Shown here piece by piece: positions 45,271 through 54,354 of a stretch of DNA of 64,000 bases (its first letter is position 1; the number at the start of each line of letters is the position of its first letter). Origin of the DNA: Pseudomonas sp. PB101 (lineage in GTDB: Bacteria > Pseudomonadota > Gammaproteobacteria > Pseudomonadales > Pseudomonadaceae); contig NZ_RWIR01000055.1 of the NCBI RefSeq assembly GCF_009764265.1, positions 1-64,000 on the forward strand, read 5' to 3'. The translations under genes were made by a program, and so were the position numbers. Under the pieces are notes generated by a model. The model saw nothing but the letters and a program-made list of their open reading frames with translations. It had not been told where the DNA came from and made no database searches.

Positions 45271-46575
45271 TTAGGAGTCGGTCACGATGATGTGACCAAG
45301 CGCCTCCGCCATCGCCTTCAACGGGGAGCGACTGCCGTAAATACTGAACGTGACCGCTCCGTCTTCATGCCCGGCTATTCGTTTGATCAGCGAGTCCTGC
45401 ACACCAGCGTCCCGCAGGTCGTCAATGAGTGTGTGGCGAAAACTGTGGAACGTCTTTCTGGGGTCAGTGATGCCCTGCTTAGTCTTGTACCGACCAAACC
45501 ACTTCGACGGTGCATGGCCCAGCTTCCCCCGCACGGCCTCCAGTTCGGGAAACAGGCGATCTGCTCGGGAGGTCCTGACTGACTCGGCATGTTGCATCAG
45601 CCCCAAGTCGATCAGGGCAGGGTGTAAGGGAAGAATGCGTCGACTGCTGGAGTTCTTCAGGTTCTGGCCTTCGCGACTGTCATCGATGCGGATGCACTGG
45701 ATACCCTGTTGCTCGATGAAGTCGTCCACCCGCAATTGGCAAAGTTCTTCCAGTCGCGCCCCGGTGGCTCGACCCAGGAGTGGCAGCCAATAACGCCATG
45801 GATGCTTTCGGGCTTCTGCTCTCAGTTCATCTAGGTTGAGCAGGGTGGTCAGATCCTGACGATCAAATGACAACCGGGCTTCTTTAGCTGACCCGGTCAT
45901 GACCTTGAGTCCCAGCAGCGGATTGTCCGTGATGTACCCGTTCGACTTGCACCAGTTCAGGAAGGCAGAGAGCTTGCGTAAGCGATTGTTCACGGTAACG
46001 GCTGTGATGGTCTTGTAGGTGGTGCCCGACTCAACGACCTGCTTCAGGGTCTTGCCTTCATATTCGGGGCGTAGGCCGAAGTATTGCGGACAGCGACTCA
46101 GACGATCTTTCAACAGTCGGGCTTGCTGAACATCGAATGCTTCAACGGGCATATCGCCCATCAGTTCGAACAGATCACGTAACGAGCGTTCAACTTCGTG
46201 CGTGCTGACCTCCCGCCACGTACCGCCACGTTTCCCTTCTTCTATATAGAGCTTGGATAGAGTGGCGAGGGTAGGGCCGTCGCTGTTCCGCATCTCGGCA
46301 TTGGTTTGCGCCTTCCTGGCAGCAGGTTGGATGGTTGATGAGGGGGCAGTGTCTCGCCACTCCGAACACAGCCTACGCAGCGTCTGAAGGTCTGCCATGG
46401 GGTGTGCGTTCAGGTGACTGTGGACCTGCCGGGCGAGTGAGGCTGCAAGGAACAGGGCACTTTGTCGCTGCCGAATGTTCAGGCTCAAACGTAAAGTGTG
46501 ACACCTCGGGAAGAGGTGCTTGGGCAGTTTGAGATTGAGGTAGTAGAGCGCCCCGCGCTTGATGATGTAGGCCAT
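45271..46575 (-). CDS. int: Tyrosine integrase of the island
   Basis: 434 residues. Catalytic residues are R274 (ATGARLEELCQL), H377 and R380 (HSFRHT), H403 (GHEDG) and Y413 (FSIYGSR), so the enzyme is probably active. The N-terminal part (1-60, IKRGALYYLNLKLP) is a DUF6538-like arm domain often seen in such integrases. Its start is 165 bases from attR, and it reads inward. Directly upstream of the ATG are three copies of a 13-base repeat (46576-46613). It should integrate and excise the island at ffs. Confidence 0.94.
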   Translation of the reverse strand: MAYIIKRGALYYLNLKLPKHLFPRCHTLRLSLNIRQRQSALFLAASLARQVHSHLNAHPMADLQTLRRLCSEWRDTAPSSTIQPAARKAQTNAEMRNSDGPTLATLSKLYIEEGKRGGTWREVSTHEVERSLRDLFELMGDMPVEAFDVQQARLLKDRLSRCPQYFGLRPEYEGKTLKQVVESGTTYKTITAVTVNNRLRKLSAFLNWCKSNGYITDNPLLGLKVMTGSAKEARLSFDRQDLTTLLNLDELRAEARKHPWRYWLPLLGRATGARLEELCQLRVDDFIEQQGIQCIRIDDSREGQNLKNSSSRRILPLHPALIDLGLMQHAESVRTSRADRLFPELEAVRGKLGHAPSKWFGRYKTKQGITDPRKTFHSFRHTLIDDLRDAGVQDSLIKRIAGHEDGAVTFSIYGSRSPLKAMAEALGHIIVTDS

Positions 46576-46613
46576 GGGTGTGACACCAAAGTGTTACAGC
46601 AAAGTGTGACAGT
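46576..46613. repeat. Tandem 13-bp repeats before int
   Basis: GGGTGTGACACCA, AAGTGTTACAGCA and AAGTGTGACAGTG in tandem, with a further AAAGTGTGACAC at 46493-46504 inside int. Likely integrase arm sites or autoregulatory sites. Confidence 0.65.
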
Positions 46614-46740
46614 GCTGGCTACACCCCAAACTTTTAACTGCCCGTGCAACGAATTCGCACGGTAGAAATAATGCACCCCAAAGAGCCTGAAACCCTTACC
46701 CCGTAAGGCCTGCAACGATGGCCGAGCATGCTGGCATGCC

Positions 46741-46816
46741 ACCTGGTCAGATCCGGAAGGAAGCAGCCACAGCGGGAACATTGTGTGCCGGGGTGTGGCT
46801 GGTAGGGTTACCACCT
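46741..46816. repeat. attR: right direct repeat of the island (ffs 3' fragment)
   Basis: 76-bp copy of the ffs 3' half. It lacks the 5' half of the RNA and its promoter, so it is a fragment, not a second SRP RNA gene. The chromosome resumes with TTAACGCCACGCGAG. Confidence 0.93.
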
Positions 46817-46866
46817 TAACGCCACGCGAGTGTTCTCTCGCGTATCTTTCTGAATACAGACTTTCG

Positions 46867-47664
46867 CTAGCTGCCAGGATCTTGTCCGGGGCGGTTTTTT
46901 GTCGTTTCCGATTTGTCCGCAGCCGCAGGTTCGCCACCGATGTACAGCCGAACAATCGCATCGATCTCCCCGGACGTTTTCATCTGTGCCAGGGTGCGCA
47001 GAATGCGCTGCACCGGCACTTGCGGGTCGTTGCGCACGTAACAGCCGACATCCTGTTCCTGCAGCACCGCCACGCTGCGCAACTGTTGCGCCGGCAGCAG
47101 GCGTTGATTGAACCAGTCCAGGGTCCATTGATTGCTGACGGCGTAGCGGTTGCGGCCGGCGAGGAGTTTTTCCAGCACTTGTTGCTGATTGCGGGCGTCG
47201 TCGCGATGCAAGCGTTCGGTGTCGAACAGCGGTTGCAGGGTCGGGTAGCTGTAGCCCAGCACGGTGCCGATGGACTGATGCGACAAATCCGCCGGATCGA
47301 TTGCAGCGGGGTGCACATGCCGGGTGATCAGCAGGTCGGGCTGGGTAAAGAGCGGGATGCTCCAGAGGTAGTCGCCGGACTGATTGGGCAGCCACGATTG
47401 CGCGGCATAGCAGCGGACATCGATCTCGCCGTGCTCCATGGCGTTTTGCACCCGTGCGCGGGGCAATACATGGAATTCGGCCGGAACGCCGACCTGGGTC
47501 GCGAGACTGAGCATCACGTCATACAGGATGCCCTGGGTCGGTTTTCCCCGTTCCAGCTGCACCATGGGCATGGTCCAGCTATCGGTTATCGCGAAGCGCA
47601 ACGGCGCATTCGCCGCCACGCTATCCAGGCTGATCAACAGCAATGCCCCCAAGGCCAGCCGCAT
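46867..47664 (-). CDS. Periplasmic substrate-binding protein (SBP family 3)
   Basis: 265 residues. The signal peptide is MRLALGALLLISLDSVAANA. The mature part has the amino-acid-binding-protein-like fold: LRFAITDSWTMPMVQ, GILYDVMLSLATQVG, GTVLGYSYPTLQ and DVGCYVRNDPQVPVQRILRTL. No permease or ATPase gene is nearby, so it may work alone as a receptor. ATG 47664 is chosen over the GTG two codons upstream because CGGAG is correctly spaced. It is divergent from dnaX. Confidence 0.82.
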   Translation of the reverse strand: MRLALGALLLISLDSVAANAPLRFAITDSWTMPMVQLERGKPTQGILYDVMLSLATQVGVPAEFHVLPRARVQNAMEHGEIDVRCYAAQSWLPNQSGDYLWSIPLFTQPDLLITRHVHPAAIDPADLSHQSIGTVLGYSYPTLQPLFDTERLHRDDARNQQQVLEKLLAGRNRYAVSNQWTLDWFNQRLLPAQQLRSVAVLQEQDVGCYVRNDPQVPVQRILRTLAQMKTSGEIDAIVRLYIGGEPAAADKSETTKNRPGQDPGS

Positions 47665-47787
47665 AAACACTCCGTTAAAAGCCCCCGATATGCAGCTTAG
47701 TCAGAATACACGAGCGCACCGGATGCAATTTGTGCCTTGCTCCGCTAGCATTAGCCGCTTCTGCTTCCTTCGCTGCGACGGTTTTCG

Positions 47788-49848
47788 ATGAGTTATCAGG
47801 TTCTTGCACGTAAATGGCGTCCGCGCTCGTTCCGCGAAATGGTCGGCCAGACCCATGTGCTCAAGGCTCTGATCAATGCCTTGGACAGCCAGCGGCTGCA
47901 CCACGCGTACCTGTTCACCGGTACCCGCGGGGTCGGCAAGACCACCATCGCGCGGATCATTGCCAAATGCCTGAACTGTGAAACGGGTATCACGTCCTCG
48001 CCCTGCGGCGAATGCTCGGTGTGTCGCGAAATCGACGAAGGCCGCTTTGTCGACCTGATCGAGATCGACGCCGCGAGCCGCACCAAGGTCGAAGATACCC
48101 GCGAATTGCTCGACAACGTGCAGTACGCCCCGAGCCGTGGGCGCTTCAAGGTCTACCTGATCGACGAAGTGCACATGCTCTCCAGCCATTCCTTCAACGC
48201 GCTGCTCAAAACCCTCGAGGAGCCGCCACCCTACGTCAAGTTCATCCTGGCCACCACTGATCCGCAGAAACTTCCTGCAACGATCCTTTCTCGGTGCCTG
48301 CAGTTCTCCCTGAAGAACATGACGCCGGAGCGTGTGGTCGAGCACTTGACCCATGTGCTGAGCGCCGAGAACGTGCCGTTCGAAGACGATGCGCTGTGGT
48401 TGCTGGGCCGTGCCGCCGACGGGTCGATGCGTGATGCCATGAGCCTGACCGACCAGGCCATTGCCTTCGGTGAAGGCAAGGTCATGGCCGTCGACGTGCG
48501 GGCAATGCTCGGGACCCTCGATCACGGGCAGGTCTACGACGTCCTGCATGCGCTGATCGAAGGCGATGCCAAGGCGTTGCTCGAGGCCGTCCGCCACCTG
48601 GCCGAACAGGGCCCGGACTGGAACGGCGTGCTCTCGGAAATTCTCAATGTGCTGCACCGCGTCGCCATCGCCCAGGCGTTGCCCGACGGCGTCGATAACG
48701 GTCATGGCGACCGCGATCGCGTGCTCGCACTGGCCCAGGCGTTGCCGGCCGAAGACGTGCAGTTCTACTACCAGATGGGCCTGATCGGCCGCCGCGATTT
48801 GCCGCTGGCGCCGGATCCCCGGGGCGGTTTTGAAATGGTCTTGCTGCGGATGCTGGCGTTCCGGCCCGCGGACACCGCGGATGCCCCGAGGCAACCGCTA
48901 AAGCCAGTGGGGATCAGCCAGGCCACAGTTGATTCCGCAAACTCAGTGGCTGCCGCGCCGGTTGTTGCGCCGGTAGTCGCAGCGGCCGTTGCACCGATAG
49001 CGCCTCCAGCGCCTGCACCGGAACCGGTGGCGCCGGTGATTGTGCCAGAGCCTGCGCCTGTGGTTGAGACGGTCGTGGTCGAAGAAGTTGTCGACCTGCC
49101 GTGGAACGACCCGGTCGAGCCTGCGCCCGTTCAGCAACCGGCGGTGGAACCGGTGCTGGAAACCGCCGGCGAACAACCCGAATTACCGCCGATGCCGTTG
49201 CCGACGCCGGACAGCGTGGTGCCGGACGCCCCGGAGTGGGCCGCCGCGCCGATCCCGGAACCTTCGGTGGCCGAAGTCGATGCCGCGACCCCGGGCATGG
49301 ACTTGGATGACGAACCGCCGCTGGACGAAGATTACATCGAACCGGACATGGATTCGGCCTACAGTTACCTCGACGAACTGGCCAGCGAGCATGCCGCCGA
49401 CCCGGCGCCCGAGCCCGAGCCGGAACCCGCGGCAATGCCCGCCACCGGCCTGGCCCTGCAATGGCTGGAATTGTTCCCGAAATTGCCGATTTCCGGCATG
49501 ACTGGCAGTATCGCCGCCAACTGCACGCTGATCGCGGTGGATGGCGACAACTGGCTGATGCACCTGGACCCGGCCCACAGTGCCTTGTTCAACGCCACCC
49601 AGCAGCGTCGCCTCAACGACGCGCTGAACCAGTTTCACCAGCGCACGCTGACCCTGAACATCGAGCTGATCAAGCCCGAGCAGGAAACCCCGGCACAGGC
49701 GGCTTCGCGCCGCCGCGCCAACCGTCAGCGCGAGGCGGAGGAATCGATCCACGGTGATCCGTTCATCCAGCAAATGATGCAGCAGTTCGGTGCGGTGGTC
49801 CGTAACGATACTATTGAACCTGTCGACGCCCTGGTCACTCAGGGCTAA
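47788..49848 (+). CDS. dnaX: DNA polymerase III subunits gamma/tau
   Basis: 686 residues. The clamp-loader ATPase: Walker A GTRGVGKTT (about 45-53), zinc module CLNCETGITSSPCGECSVC, Walker B LIDEVHML and sensor-1 LATTDPQKLP. A long alanine/proline/glutamate-rich linker (about 375-550) joins the C-terminal tau domain that contacts the polymerase. I saw no A-rich slippery run like that of E. coli dnaX, so a programmed gamma frameshift is not evident. ybaB and recR follow, as usual. Confidence 0.95.
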   Translation: MSYQVLARKWRPRSFREMVGQTHVLKALINALDSQRLHHAYLFTGTRGVGKTTIARIIAKCLNCETGITSSPCGECSVCREIDEGRFVDLIEIDAASRTKVEDTRELLDNVQYAPSRGRFKVYLIDEVHMLSSHSFNALLKTLEEPPPYVKFILATTDPQKLPATILSRCLQFSLKNMTPERVVEHLTHVLSAENVPFEDDALWLLGRAADGSMRDAMSLTDQAIAFGEGKVMAVDVRAMLGTLDHGQVYDVLHALIEGDAKALLEAVRHLAEQGPDWNGVLSEILNVLHRVAIAQALPDGVDNGHGDRDRVLALAQALPAEDVQFYYQMGLIGRRDLPLAPDPRGGFEMVLLRMLAFRPADTADAPRQPLKPVGISQATVDSANSVAAAPVVAPVVAAAVAPIAPPAPAPEPVAPVIVPEPAPVVETVVVEEVVDLPWNDPVEPAPVQQPAVEPVLETAGEQPELPPMPLPTPDSVVPDAPEWAAAPIPEPSVAEVDAATPGMDLDDEPPLDEDYIEPDMDSAYSYLDELASEHAADPAPEPEPEPAAMPATGLALQWLELFPKLPISGMTGSIAANCTLIAVDGDNWLMHLDPAHSALFNATQQRRLNDALNQFHQRTLTLNIELIKPEQETPAQAASRRRANRQREAEESIHGDPFIQQMMQQFGAVVRNDTIEPVDALVTQG

Positions 49849-49915
49849 CAACTGAAGGTGCCTGGCCGCATGGGCCGGGCGCTGATTCGATCCAAGTACT
49901 TTTGAGGTGATTACC

Positions 49916-50254
49916 ATGATGAAAGGTGGCATGGCCGGCCTGATGAAGCAGGCGCAGCAGATGCAGGAAAAAATGGCCAAGATGCAGGAAGAACTGGCCA
50001 ACGCCGAAGTCACCGGTAAGGCCGGTGGCGATATGGTCACCGTGGTGATGACCGGTCGCCATGACGTCAAGAGCGTGACCATCGACCCGAGCCTGGTCGA
50101 AGGCATGAGCGAAGACGACAAGGAAATGCTCGAAGCGGTCATCGCCTCCGCGGTCAACGATGCCGTGCGCAAGATCGAAGCCAACAGCCAGGACAAGATG
50201 GGCAGCATGACTGCCGGCATGCAACTGCCGCCGGGCATGAAACTGCCATTCTGA
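49916..50254 (+). CDS. ybaB: YbaB/EbfC nucleoid-associated protein
   Basis: 112 residues: [20 protein letters not shown] start, coiled helix and the [16 protein letters not shown] core. Members bind DNA as dimers. GAGGTGA is placed 6 bases before the ATG at 49916. It lies 67 bases after dnaX. Confidence 0.93.
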   Translation: MMKGGMAGLMKQAQQMQEKMAKMQEELANAEVTGKAGGDMVTVVMTGRHDVKSVTIDPSLVEGMSEDDKEMLEAVIASAVNDAVRKIEANSQDKMGSMTAGMQLPPGMKLPF

Positions 50255-50281
50255 TTCGCCTTCAGGCGGCAGATGAGCTAC

Positions 50282-50315
50282 AAAAAATGCCAGGCATAGC
50301 GCCTGGCATTTTTGT
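50282..50315 (+). terminator. ybaB terminator
   Basis: AAATGCCAGGC...GCCTGGCATTTTT palindromic stem with T-run, 28 bases after ybaB. It separates ybaB from the next genes. Confidence 0.9.
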
Positions 50316-50350
50316 TTCTGGCTGGCCGATATGTGTGGCTGACAGGCCGC

Positions 50351-50423
50351 CATCGCTGGCAAGCCGGCTCCCACAGGGTATGTATGGCTCACGAAACCTG
50401 TGGGAGCTGGCTTGCCAGCGATG
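50351..50423. repeat. REP pair
   Basis: Inverted REP doublet after the ybaB terminator; the first REP copy seen to the right of the island. Confidence 0.88.
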
Positions 50424-50522
50424 AAGTCGCCCCGGTCCAACTGAATAAACATCGAACGCCATACCGCCACAAAGGTCTGCTCCCTATATCACTCAAACCC
50501 ATCGATCACAGGAGACGCTGCC

Positions 50523-51554
50523 ATGTCCGACCCCATGACCCTCAATCAACGCATTGTCCTGGCTTCTCGCCCGGTAGGCGCGCCAACGCCGGAAAACTTC
50601 CGCATGGAGCGGGTGGCGTTGCCGGATCTGGCCGACGGCCAGGTGCTGCTCAAGACCGTTTTCCTGTCGCTGGATCCCTACATGCGCGGACGCATGAGCG
50701 ACGCTCCGTCCTACGCCGCCCCGGTGGAAATCGGCGAAGTCATGACCGGCGGCGCCGTCAGCCGGGTCGAGCGGTCGCTCAATCCGAAGTTCCAGGAAGG
50801 TGACCTGGTGGTCGGTGCCACCGGCTGGCAAAGCCACAGCATCAATGACGGTCGCAGCATCATTCCGATTCCCGCGCTGCCAAACCCTTCGATGGCCCTC
50901 GGGGTACTGGGTATGCCGGGCATGACCGCGTACATGGGCCTGATGGACATCGGCCAGCCCAAGGCGGGCGAAACCCTGGTGGTGGCGGCGGCGTCCGGCG
51001 CGGTGGGGTCGGTGGTCGGCCAGGTGGCGAAGATCAAGGGCTTGCGCGTGGTCGGCGTGGCCGGTGGCGCGGACAAGTGCCGTTATGTGGTCGACGAACT
51101 GGGCTTCGACGCCTGCATCGACCACAAGAGCCCGGACTTTGCCGATGAACTGACCAAAGCCTGCGGCAAGGGCATCGACATCTACTACGAAAATGTCGGC
51201 GGCAAGGTATTCGATGCCGTGGTGCCGTTGCTCAATGCCAAGGCGCGAATTCCGCTCTGCGGCCTGATTGCCTCCTATAACGCCCACGAAGCGCCGAGCG
51301 GGCCGGATCGCCTGCCACTGTTGCAACGCACCCTGTTGACCAAGCGGGTGCGCATCCAGGGCTTCATCGTGTTCGATGACTATGGTGATCGCCAGCCGGA
51401 ATTCCTCAGCGCCATGGCGCCCTGGGTGCGTGATGGCAAGGTGAAATTCCGCGAAGACGTGGTCGATGGCCTGGAGCAGGCTCCCGATGCGTTCATTGGC
51501 ATGCTGGAAGGGCGCAACTTCGGCAAGCTGGTGGTTCGGGTTTCCCGCGACTGA
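50523..51554 (+). CDS. NADP-dependent zinc-free oxidoreductase (CurA-like MDR family)
   Basis: 343 residues of the medium-chain dehydrogenase/reductase family without zinc ligands. Seen: LKTVFLSLDPYMRGRMSD, GMPGMTAYMGLMDIGQPK, the nucleotide fold VVAAASGAVGSVVGQVAKIKG (read as VAAASGAVGSVVGQ), and YYENVGGKVFDAV. Such enzymes reduce alpha,beta-unsaturated ketones with NADPH. Physiological substrate unknown. It lies between ybaB and recR and has its own upstream spacer and GGAG site. Confidence 0.87.
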   Translation: MSDPMTLNQRIVLASRPVGAPTPENFRMERVALPDLADGQVLLKTVFLSLDPYMRGRMSDAPSYAAPVEIGEVMTGGAVSRVERSLNPKFQEGDLVVGATGWQSHSINDGRSIIPIPALPNPSMALGVLGMPGMTAYMGLMDIGQPKAGETLVVAAASGAVGSVVGQVAKIKGLRVVGVAGGADKCRYVVDELGFDACIDHKSPDFADELTKACGKGIDIYYENVGGKVFDAVVPLLNAKARIPLCGLIASYNAHEAPSGPDRLPLLQRTLLTKRVRIQGFIVFDDYGDRQPEFLSAMAPWVRDGKVKFREDVVDGLEQAPDAFIGMLEGRNFGKLVVRVSRD

Positions 51555-51633
51555 GTAATTGACGCTGCAATTTGACGCTCAACCGAGGCGCGGGTATAAA
51601 CCGCGTCTCGTTGTTTTGTCGGACGTTTCCACC

Positions 51634-52236
51634 ATGAGCTTCAGCCCTTTGATTCGCCAACTGATCGACGCCCTGCGAATTTTGCCCGGCGTGGGTCAGA
51701 AAACCGCCCAGCGCATGGCGTTGCAGTTGCTCGAGCGTGACCGCAGCGGCGGCTCGCGCCTGGCACTGGCCCTGAGCCAGGCCATGGAAGGGGTCGGTCA
51801 CTGCCGTCTGTGCCGTACGCTGACGGAAGATGATCTGTGCCCGCAATGTTCTGATACCCGTCGCGACGACACCTTGCTCTGCGTGGTGGAAGGGCCGATG
51901 GACGTCTATGCGGTGGAGCAGACCGGTTTCCGTGGGCGCTACTTCGTGCTCAAGGGCCATCTGTCGCCACTCGATGGCCTGGGCCCGGAAGCCATCGGCA
52001 TCCCGCAATTGATGGCGCGGATCGAAGAGGCCGGCACCTTCGCCGAAGTCATCCTGGCCACCAACCCGACCGTGGAAGGTGAGGCCACAGCGCATTACAT
52101 CGCCCAGTTGCTCAGCAGCAAAGGCCTGATCGCCTCGCGTATCGCCCATGGCGTACCACTCGGTGGCGAGCTGGAGCTGGTGGATGGCGGCACGCTGGCG
52201 CACTCGTTTGCCGGGCGTAAGCCAATTTCGCTCTGA
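51634..52236 (+). CDS. recR: Recombination mediator RecR
   Basis: 200 residues. RecR helps RecFO load RecA on gapped DNA. HhH motif ([20 protein letters not shown], 11-30), Cys4 zinc finger [16 protein letters not shown] (about 57-72) and Toprim domain with [12 protein letters not shown] and [12 protein letters not shown]. The ATG at 51634 is the family start. Often found with dnaX-ybaB; here an oxidoreductase gene stands between. Confidence 0.95.
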   Translation: MSFSPLIRQLIDALRILPGVGQKTAQRMALQLLERDRSGGSRLALALSQAMEGVGHCRLCRTLTEDDLCPQCSDTRRDDTLLCVVEGPMDVYAVEQTGFRGRYFVLKGHLSPLDGLGPEAIGIPQLMARIEEAGTFAEVILATNPTVEGEATAHYIAQLLSSKGLIASRIAHGVPLGGELELVDGGTLAHSFAGRKPISL

Positions 52237-52260
52237 GTTCATGTGGCGTCCATGCTGACG

Positions 52261-52338
52261 CCATCGCTGGCAAGCCAGCTCCCACATTTGATTTGTGTGC
52301 ACCACAGACTTCCGTAGGAGCCGGCTTGCTGGCGATCC
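52261..52338. repeat. REP pair
   Basis: Inverted REP doublet between recR and the acyl-CoA dehydrogenase gene. Confidence 0.86.
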
Positions 52339-52429
52339 AGCCGCCTCGGTCCACCTGACCCACACAATCCTGTTGAAAACCAAGCAAGCGCTCGGTTAAC
52401 TTCACTGACCCCTTCAGTGGAGCTCGCCG

Positions 52430-53578
52430 ATGTCTGCCTTTCAGGAATACTTCGATCCCAGCCACCAATTGGTCCGCGACAGCGTCAGACGTTTCGTCGA
52501 GCGCGAGATTCTTCCTGATATCGAGCAGTGGGAAGAAGCCGAAAGCTTTCCTCGCGAGCTTTACCTCAAGGCCGGCGCGGCGGGGATTCTCGGCATCGGC
52601 TACCCGGAGGCTTACGGCGGCAGCCACGAAGTCGATCTGTTCGCCAAGGTTGCCGCCAGTGAGGAATTGATGCGTTGCGGCTCAGGCGGGCTGGTTGCCG
52701 GCCTGGGGTCGCTGGATATCGGCTTGCCGCCCATTCTCAAGTGGGCGCGCGCCGAAGTGCGCGATCGTGTGGTGCCTCAGGTGCTGTCAGGCGAGAAGAT
52801 CAGCGCCCTGGCCGTCACCGAGCCCGGCGGCGGCTCCGACGTCGCCAACCTGCAAACCCGCGCCGTGCGTGATGGCGATTGTTACCGGGTCAGTGGCAGC
52901 AAAACCTTTATCACCAGTGGTGTGCGTGCGGACTTCTATACCGTCGCGGTGCGTACCGGTGAGCCGGGGTTTTCCGGCATCAGCCTGTTGCTGATCGAAA
53001 AGGGCACACCGGGTTTCACCGTAGGACGGCAACTGAAGAAAATGGGCTGGTGGGCGTCAGACACGGGTGAACTGTTCTTCGATGACTGCCGGGTGCCTGC
53101 GGGCAATCTGATCGGCGTCGAGAACATGGGTTTTGCCTGCATCATGGGCAATTTCCAGAGCGAACGCCTGGCCCTGGCGTTGATGGCCAACATGACCGCG
53201 CAGCTGGCGCTGGAGGAGAGCCTGAAGTGGGCGCGCCAGCGCGAAGCCTTCGGCAAACCAATCGGCAAGTTTCAGGTGATCAAGCATCGTCTCGCCGAAA
53301 TGGCGACCGCGCTGGAAGTGTCCCGCGAGTTCACTTACCGCCAGGCCGCGAAAATGGCGGCGGGGCAGAGCGTGATCAAGGAAATTTCCATGGCCAAGAA
53401 TTTTGCGACGGATACGGCGGACCGGATCGTCACCGATGCGGTGCAGATACTCGGTGGTCTGGGTTACATGCGCGAGAGTCTGGTGGAGCGGCTGTACCGC
53501 GACAACCGGATCCTGTCGATTGGCGGCGGGACGCGGGAAGTGATGAACGAGATCATCAGCAAGCAGATGGGGCTTTGA
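52430..53578 (+). CDS. Acyl-CoA dehydrogenase
   Basis: 382 residues, FAD-dependent, oxidising acyl-CoA at the alpha-beta bond. Landmarks: GYPEAYGGS, SALAVTEPGGGSDVANL (signature 1), YRVSGSKTFITSG, and near the C-terminus ILGGLGYMRESLVERLYRD with IGGGTREVMNEI. Chain length specificity cannot be told. GGAG precedes the ATG. Single gene with its own promoter region. Confidence 0.92.
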   Translation: MSAFQEYFDPSHQLVRDSVRRFVEREILPDIEQWEEAESFPRELYLKAGAAGILGIGYPEAYGGSHEVDLFAKVAASEELMRCGSGGLVAGLGSLDIGLPPILKWARAEVRDRVVPQVLSGEKISALAVTEPGGGSDVANLQTRAVRDGDCYRVSGSKTFITSGVRADFYTVAVRTGEPGFSGISLLLIEKGTPGFTVGRQLKKMGWWASDTGELFFDDCRVPAGNLIGVENMGFACIMGNFQSERLALALMANMTAQLALEESLKWARQREAFGKPIGKFQVIKHRLAEMATALEVSREFTYRQAAKMAAGQSVIKEISMAKNFATDTADRIVTDAVQILGGLGYMRESLVERLYRDNRILSIGGGTREVMNEIISKQMGL

Positions 53579-53613
53579 ACCGATCTTGAATTTTATGGTG
53601 TTGCCGCTGACGC

Positions 53614-53706
53614 TATCGCTGGCAAGCCAGCTCCCACAGTGTTCTTTGTCATGCACAAAATTTGTGTCCGCCAAAGATCCCTGTGGGAGCGGGCTTGCCC
53701 GCGATG
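53614..53706. repeat. REP pair
   Basis: Inverted REP doublet in the convergent spacer before apt. Confidence 0.86.
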
Positions 53707-53725
53707 GCGTCAGCTAAGACGCCAC

Positions 53726-54274
53726 TTACTTATCGGAAAGGGCAAACTGCGTCAGGCAGAACGTAGGAATGCCCATGTCTTCCAGGCGTTGCGATCCACC
53801 CAGTTCCGGCAGGTCGATGATCGCCGCCGCTTCATGCACCCGCGCGCCCATGCGACGGATCAGGTTGGCCGCTGCAATCAGGGTGCCGCCAGTGGCGATC
53901 AGGTCATCGAACATCACCACCGAATCCCCTTCGCACAGGCTGTCGGCGTGCACTTCCAGGAAGGCTTCGCCGTATTCGGTCGCATAGCCCTCGGCCAGCA
54001 CGTCAGCCGGCAGTTTGCCTTGCTTGCGGAACAGCACCAGCGGCTTGTTCAACTGATAGGCCAGTACCGAACCGATCAGGAAACCGCGGGCGTCCATCGC
54101 GCCGATATGGGTGAAGTCAGCCTCGACGTAACGGTGGGCGAAGCTGTCCATTACCAGGCGCAGGGCGGTCGGCGACTGGAACAGCGGGGTGATGTCGCGA
54201 AAGATCACGCCCGGTTTCGGGAAGTCGATGACAGGGCGGATGAGGGATTTGATGTCGAAGGAGTCGAAGACCAT
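53726..54274 (-). CDS. apt: Adenine phosphoribosyltransferase
   Basis: 182 residues; makes AMP from adenine and PRPP in purine salvage. The PRPP loop is [14 protein letters not shown] and the family start is [20 protein letters not shown] (ATG at 54274), with [10 protein letters not shown] and [14 protein letters not shown]. It is 80 bases downstream of anr on the same strand. Confidence 0.94.
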   Translation of the reverse strand: MVFDSFDIKSLIRPVIDFPKPGVIFRDITPLFQSPTALRLVMDSFAHRYVEADFTHIGAMDARGFLIGSVLAYQLNKPLVLFRKQGKLPADVLAEGYATEYGEAFLEVHADSLCEGDSVVMFDDLIATGGTLIAAANLIRRMGARVHEAAAIIDLPELGGSQRLEDMGIPTFCLTQFALSDK

Positions 54275-54354
54275 CGTCGTGGTGTCCTGGCAGGGCTGCA
54301 AACGACGCATTATAACGGCGGCTGAACCGTTTCGCTCAGCCGCAACGTTTTGTT

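Larger units (their letters stand above)
26211..46816. mobile_element. 20.5-kb genomic island integrated in ffs
   Basis: Bounded by copies of the ffs 3' end with a tyrosine integrase beside the right copy. Inside: no REP elements (against 13 loci in the other 43 kb), lower GC, three serine-recombinase genes or remnants, restriction-modification and other presumed defence genes, a Rha-type antirepressor and a ClpP-like protease. No conjugation, terminase, capsid or primase genes are seen. It could be a satellite-like or integrative element rather than a full prophage or ICE. The exact crossover within the 55-bp core cannot be fixed. Confidence 0.92.

Noticed and set aside
46741-46816. Second SRP RNA gene
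   Set aside because: Only the 3' half is present, without the 5' strand and promoter; it is the attR repeat.
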